A program made the position numbers and the translations under genes. DNA of 64,000 nt from Bdellovibrio bacteriovorus str. Tiberius (lineage in GTDB: Bacteria; Bdellovibrionota; Bdellovibrionia; Bdellovibrionales; Bdellovibrionaceae), in assembly GCF_000317895.1 (NCBI RefSeq), contig NC_019567.1:1426001-1490000 (forward strand), read 5' to 3'. The notes under the pieces were generated by a model. That model saw nothing but the letters and a program-made list of their open reading frames with translations. It was not told the origin of the DNA and searched no databases. This document shows, piece after piece, positions 63,123-64,000 of this stretch. Position 1 is the first letter of the stretch, and every line of letters begins with the position of its first letter.

Positions 63123-64000
63123 ATGAACAAAACAAAAATAGCAAAAATTGCGTTTCCGATAGCGGCACTTTTGTGCTTTTTCCCCTTTGTCTCTTCCGCA
63201 GCGGCCTTGGTTCTGGGCGTCTTGCTGGCTGTTTTTTTGGGTAATCCTTATGTCGATAAAACCCGCAGCTATACTCATCATCTGTTAAGTCTTTCTGTGA
63301 TCGGTCTGGGGGCCGGGATGGATTTGATGGTCGTGGGTCGAGTGGGTTTTCAGGGCATCGGCTACACTGTGGTGGGGATCTCTTTCACTTTGCTTTTGGG
63401 GATGGTGATCGGGCGCATGCTTAAGATCGAACGTGATACTTCTACATTGATCACGGTGGGCACCGCGATCTGTGGGGGCAGTGCGATTGCGGCGGTGGCT
63501 CCTACAATTCGCGCCAAGTCTCATGAAGTATCCGTGGCATTGGGTACGGTGTTCATGCTGAATGCCTGTGCATTGGTGATCTTTCCTTGGATTGGTCATT
63601 TGCTGAATCTGACGCAGACCCAGTTTGGTCTTTGGAGTGCCTTGGCAATTCACGACACCAGCTCTGTGGTGGGTTCAACATTGCAATATGGGCCAGAGTC
63701 TTTGCAAGTGGGAACCACGGTAAAACTGGCACGCGCGTTGTGGATTGTTCCGGTGACGTTCTTGATTGGTTTGTTCTATTTCCGCGGTCAAAAAGTGGAA
63801 GGTGGTGCCGGCAAGGCGAAAAAGCCCTGGTTCATTCTGGGCTTTTTGATCGCAGCCGCCCTGGTGACCTGGATTCCCGAACTGCGCCCGGTGGGCCACG
63901 TGGTTGAAACCGTGGCGAAACGCGCTTTGGTAGTGACGTTGTTCCTGATCGGTGCCAACCTGACGAAGGAAACCCTGAAAAGCGTCGGCATCAAACCGTT
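63123..64000 (+). CDS. YeiH/UPF0324-type membrane transporter, cut by the right edge
   Basis: The frame is open to the window edge (292 codons seen), so the C-terminus is missing. It has about eight or nine hydrophobic helices with the phrases LSVIGLGAGMDLMVV, VGTAICGGSAIAAVAPTI, FMLNACALVIFPWIGHLL, LAIHDTSSVVGSTLQYG and LFLIGANLTKETLK, typical of the putative sulfate exporter family that includes YeiH. Its substrate is not proven. No clear ribosome binding site precedes the ATG at 63123. Confidence 0.85.
   Translation, partial: MNKTKIAKIAFPIAALLCFFPFVSSAAALVLGVLLAVFLGNPYVDKTRSYTHHLLSLSVIGLGAGMDLMVVGRVGFQGIGYTVVGISFTLLLGMVIGRMLKIERDTSTLITVGTAICGGSAIAAVAPTIRAKSHEVSVALGTVFMLNACALVIFPWIGHLLNLTQTQFGLWSALAIHDTSSVVGSTLQYGPESLQVGTTVKLARALWIVPVTFLIGLFYFRGQKVEGGAGKAKKPWFILGFLIAAALVTWIPELRPVGHVVETVAKRALVVTLFLIGANLTKETLKSVGIKP

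Overview
The window looks like a piece of the chromosome of a predatory Bdellovibrio-type bacterium (Bdellovibrionota). I judge this from gene content, not from any database search: a long mosaic fibre protein resembling the Bdellovibrio surface fibres, a TIGR02147/DUF4423-type regulator, many signal-peptide or lipoprotein hydrolases (trypsin, subtilisin, papain, C39-like, glutaminase-like, HEXXH-type, nuclease, L,D-transpeptidase, lysozyme-like), two hybrid sensor kinases and an orphan flavin halogenase. GC content is moderate and gene density very high. I saw no tRNA or rRNA gene, IS element, prophage or CRISPR array.

Layout. 1-3.7 kb: a fibre gene cut by the left edge, a small anchored protein and a gene-poor stretch. 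3.7-9.5 kb: an NTF2-like protein, a chimeric two-domain binding protein with a secreted repeat protein behind it, and a PA2779/PA2778-like lipoprotein/peptidase pair. 9.6-14.3 kb: two convergent hybrid histidine kinases. 14.4-20.7 kb: RNA modification (TruC-like, DTW domain), YaeQ, GDPD, a PLP lyase and a tryptophan-halogenase-type enzyme. 20.9-25.0 kb: a run of exported hydrolase-like proteins. 25-27.3 kb: a TonB-dependent receptor behind a TPP riboswitch. 27.4-31.6 kb: methyltransferase, DbpA, CvfB and an RRM protein. 31.7-36.9 kb: small exported proteins, SodC, an L,D-transpeptidase lipoprotein and a leader-like region with no large gene. 37-44.8 kb: TolC-like protein, STAS protein, cytochrome b561-like protein, DUF4423 regulator, and a DeaD-type helicase between two related lysozyme-like exported proteins. 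45-53 kb: ABC-F ATPase, hydrolase, two large palindromic repeats, a polyamine ABC transporter with its binding-protein gene inverted, and a UMF1-type MFS protein. 53-64 kb: RlmE, RluA-type synthase, MarR regulator, HD hydrolase, papain-like and subtilisin-like proteases, secreted nuclease, diguanylate cyclase, a Rieske-flavoprotein fusion, an OsmC protein and a YeiH-type transporter cut by the right edge.

How it works together (inference). Much of the window serves the cell envelope and the degradation of external macromolecules, as expected of a predator: fibre adhesin, exported proteases and nuclease, then uptake of polyamines and thiamin-related compounds. Signalling (two hybrid kinases, one diguanylate cyclase, STAS protein, MarR and DUF4423 regulators) and RNA metabolism (two DEAD helicases, CvfB, RRM protein, four RNA-modifying enzymes) are the other themes. 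At seven convergent junctions the two stop codons share exactly four bases.
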